Shown one piece after another: positions 5,287 to 6,377 of a stretch of DNA of 6,377 nt. How positions within the stretch are numbered: position 1 is the stretch's first letter; the number at the start of each line of letters is the position of its first letter. The position numbers and the translations under genes are program-made. The notes under the pieces are model-generated. The model ran no database searches, was not told the DNA's origin, and saw only the letters and a list, made by a program, of their open reading frames with translations. Source of the DNA: Thermoplasmata archaeon (GTDB lineage Archaea > Thermoplasmatota > Thermoplasmata > Thermoplasmatales > Thermoplasmataceae); assembly GCA_021811525.1 (NCBI GenBank), contig JAJZOK010000010.1:1-6377 (forward strand), read 5' to 3'.

Positions 5287-5648
5287 CAGCTTTTCCTCCC
5301 TTTGAGCCTGTTCTTTACCACTAACGGGCCTTCCATCAGGGTGAAGGTCTTTTTGTCAGTATCTGTGGGAATCCCCATCCTCTTGGCATACCTGTTGACG
5401 TAAGCCTTGTCTTCCGTGGGGATGCCATTGAACCTGGTATGCTTGTTGAAACCTACCAGGGCCGACAGTTTCTCCCTAACCTTCTTGACGCCGTACGCTT
5501 TCACGGCTTCCCTAAGTGCCTTCTCTCTTACCTGGTCTGTTTCATCAAGATGGTAACCGAACACAATCAGGCTGTTTGGGTGCTTGATTATGGACTCCCC
5601 GGTTCCATCCATTGCCCAGTTTTCTGGGTTCTCCAATTCTTGTTTCAT
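5286..5648 (-). CDS. Small basic protein, 120 aa, unknown function
   Basis: Soluble, with no signal or membrane span. Residues 26-70 hold a helical pattern: SLIVFGYHLDE, then a REKALREAV helix, then an AYGVKKVREKLSALVGFNK segment. After a polar turn come AYVNRYAKRMG (82-92) and a basic end (NRLKGRKS). The order GY, R..AL, YG..V..KL, then a N/K turn vaguely recalls small uncharacterised virus proteins of the DUF5771 type, but this is memory of a pattern and not a search result. The ATG at 5648 has AAGGAGT (5656-5662) 7 bases ahead, leaving a 36-base gap to the preceding basic gene. It overlaps the 50-residue membrane gene by one base, which ties it to the membrane module. Nucleic-acid binding is possible given its charge, but not shown. 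Confidence 0.7.
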   Translation of the reverse strand: MKQELENPENWAMDGTGESIIKHPNSLIVFGYHLDETDQVREKALREAVKAYGVKKVREKLSALVGFNKHTRFNGIPTEDKAYVNRYAKRMGIPTDTDKKTFTLMEGPLVVKNRLKGRKS

Positions 5649-5684
5649 TTATTTCACTCCTTCGCCAGTTCCAATGCCGCTTAA

Positions 5685-5837
5685 CTACGGGTCCTGCAGG
5701 TATTTTGCGTTTTCCGCCTTCCTTTCGGCCCTTTTTTCCTGCTGGTTCCTGACTAACTTTCTCCCCCTAGAGACTATGTTCTTCGCGCCAGCCTTTCTTA
5801 CTGCCTTAAATCTTGTATTTTTCTTCTTTCCAAACAT
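5685..5837 (-). CDS. Very basic small protein, 50 aa (putative nucleic-acid binding)
   Basis: The chosen ATG at 5837 has a strong AGGAGT site (5844-5849) 6 bases ahead and begins MFGKKKNTRFKAVRKAG. An upstream in-frame TTG at 5882 would add 15 residues but has no good ribosome site and would remove the intergenic gap. The 50-residue form has 17 Lys/Arg against 4 Asp/Glu (net about +13) and a likely helical second half (LVRNQQEKRAERKAENAKY). No cysteines, signal peptide or membrane span. Composition suits binding to DNA or RNA, for example genome condensation or a small regulator, but similar composition is seen in ribosome-associated peptides and in spurious frames. The strong ribosome site and its place in the gene line argue that it is real. 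No family recognised. Confidence 0.6.
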   Translation of the reverse strand: MFGKKKNTRFKAVRKAGAKNIVSRGRKLVRNQQEKRAERKAENAKYLQDP

Positions 5838-5884
5838 CGTTTCACTCCTATTTTCTTCCAAATTCCGGTACTGTTGTTCCAATT

Positions 5885-5905
5885 TGCCCGAATAATTATC
5901 GGGCA
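5885..5905 (-). promoter_or_regulatory. Stem-loop with TATA-like core at end of the clamp gene
   Basis: Seven-base arms, TGCCCGA and TCGGGCA on the minus strand, flank TAATTAT and overlap the clamp gene's TAA. The A+T core lies about 54-60 bases before the ATG of the basic gene, so it could be a TATA box for an internal promoter with a roughly 25-30 base leader carrying the AGGAGT site. It could equally be an RNA processing or stability hairpin between the two cistrons. The structure is seen; neither role is proven. Confidence 0.3.
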
Positions 5906-6377
5906 GGTGAGATCATCACCGTTAAAGTGCCCGCGTAACCTCCCGATTCGCTCGGCTGGTACACCGGCGTATCAAGTATCAACGGCTTGTCATCCCCAAA
6001 CATGAATGAGATGTTTGGGGGCGTGAACTTTTCATACAGTTTCAACGCCTGCTTGAGCTGCCTTGCCTTAACGAACGTGTAGACGGGTTTCTCGCTGCTT
6101 GAAATGGTAGCCCCTTCCACAGTAAGGACAGGGCCGCTCTGGCTGTATGGAAATATCTTGAATTCCTCATACATCGGATCCCATTCGATCTGGACAAGCG
6201 TGTCCTCTGGAACCTTTTCAAGACCATTCAGAAGCACATCTGCTGAGTTATCAGGGAGATATCCATGCACCTCTGTGACATTCTTCACTTCCTTAACCTG
6301 CGTCTTGATCTCCTCCAGCTTCAGGCTTGGGTTGGTTTCTTCCCTTACGCCCCCGTTCCTGTTCACGTACAGGACCC
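5896..6377 (-). CDS. PCNA-like sliding clamp, C-terminal part (5' end outside window)
   Basis: A DNA polymerase sliding clamp would form a trimeric ring that holds replication proteins on DNA. The frame stays open to the right edge (a GTG sits at 6366, but VLY codons precede it in frame), so this is most likely the C-terminal half of a longer gene. Counting from that GTG, residues 12-30 (PSLKLEEI...) could be the linker between clamp domains. SADVLLNGLEKV (41-52) fits the first helix of the second domain, and VKARQLKQALKLYEKF (99-114) its second helix. FGDDKPLILD (123-132) and the closing GTLTVMISPAR (146-156) match the archaeal PCNA ending, usually like GxDMPLKL...LTYLLAPR. No recognisable PIP-type partner motif is visible. 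It ends 58 bases before the basic 50-residue gene. Clamp identity is by eye, and divergence suggests a mobile-element copy instead of the host's own clamp. Confidence 0.6.
   Translation of the reverse strand, partial: VLYVNRNGGVREETNPSLKLEEIKTQVKEVKNVTEVHGYLPDNSADVLLNGLEKVPEDTLVQIEWDPMYEEFKIFPYSQSGPVLTVEGATISSSEKPVYTFVKARQLKQALKLYEKFTPPNISFMFGDDKPLILDTPVYQPSESGGYAGTLTVMISPAR

Noticed and set aside
3371..5837. Shared MFG(K/R) start of the basic 50 aa and the 296 aa proteins as a common motif
   Set aside because: Only three to four residues match before the sequences diverge, which is expected by chance for charged N-termini.
5838..5882. TTG-initiated N-terminal extension of the basic 50-residue protein
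   Set aside because: The ATG at 5837 has an AGGAGT site at ideal spacing inside that very extension, while the TTG at 5882 has none.

Overview
The window looks archaeal and reads as part of a virus, provirus or plasmid rather than ordinary chromosome. The archaeal signs are a sliding-clamp (PCNA-type) C-terminus, a TATA box placed for a nearly leaderless transcript, strong Shine-Dalgarno sites inside the operon, several TTG starts, heavy use of AGG for arginine, and a secreted protein full of N-x-S/T sequons. The style fits Thermoplasmatota or a related euryarchaeal group, but the lineage is an inference and cannot be fixed from this window.

Layout. Positions 1-176 hold a strong imperfect hairpin at the left edge, a possible gene end, and a promoter whose TATA box lies inside a perfect palindrome. 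One plus-strand gene follows (177-464), a 95-residue zinc-ribbon protein. Positions 465-732 lie between convergent gene ends and have no credible gene, but contain T-tracts for both strands and an unusually dense set of inverted and direct repeats.

From 733 to the right edge everything is on the minus strand. In transcription order (right to left) the genes are: the 3' end of a PCNA-like clamp; a very basic 50-residue protein; a 120-residue basic protein; a 50-residue single-membrane-span protein found by reading the 5134-5286 gap; a 284-residue secreted, membrane-anchored surface protein with two similar beta-rich domains; a 296-residue protein with two membrane spans and a charged helical tail; a 313-residue soluble protein with a very basic tail; a 222-residue protein made of two tandem helical repeats; and a 350-residue P-loop ATPase ending in a zinc ribbon. 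From the 120-residue gene to the ATPase, gaps are at most 12 bases and several genes overlap, so this is very probably one transcript.

Interpretation. The order small membrane protein, anchored spike-like glycoprotein, membrane protein, two further proteins, P-loop ATPase resembles the conserved core of archaeal pleomorphic membrane-vesicle viruses (pleolipovirus-type VP3-VP4-...-VP8). The best single hypothesis is therefore a virion or membrane-assembly module of a pleolipovirus-like virus or provirus in a non-halophilic archaeon, preceded by a replication clamp. This rests on architecture and gene order, not on detected sequence homology. A conjugation or secretion cluster is the main alternative.
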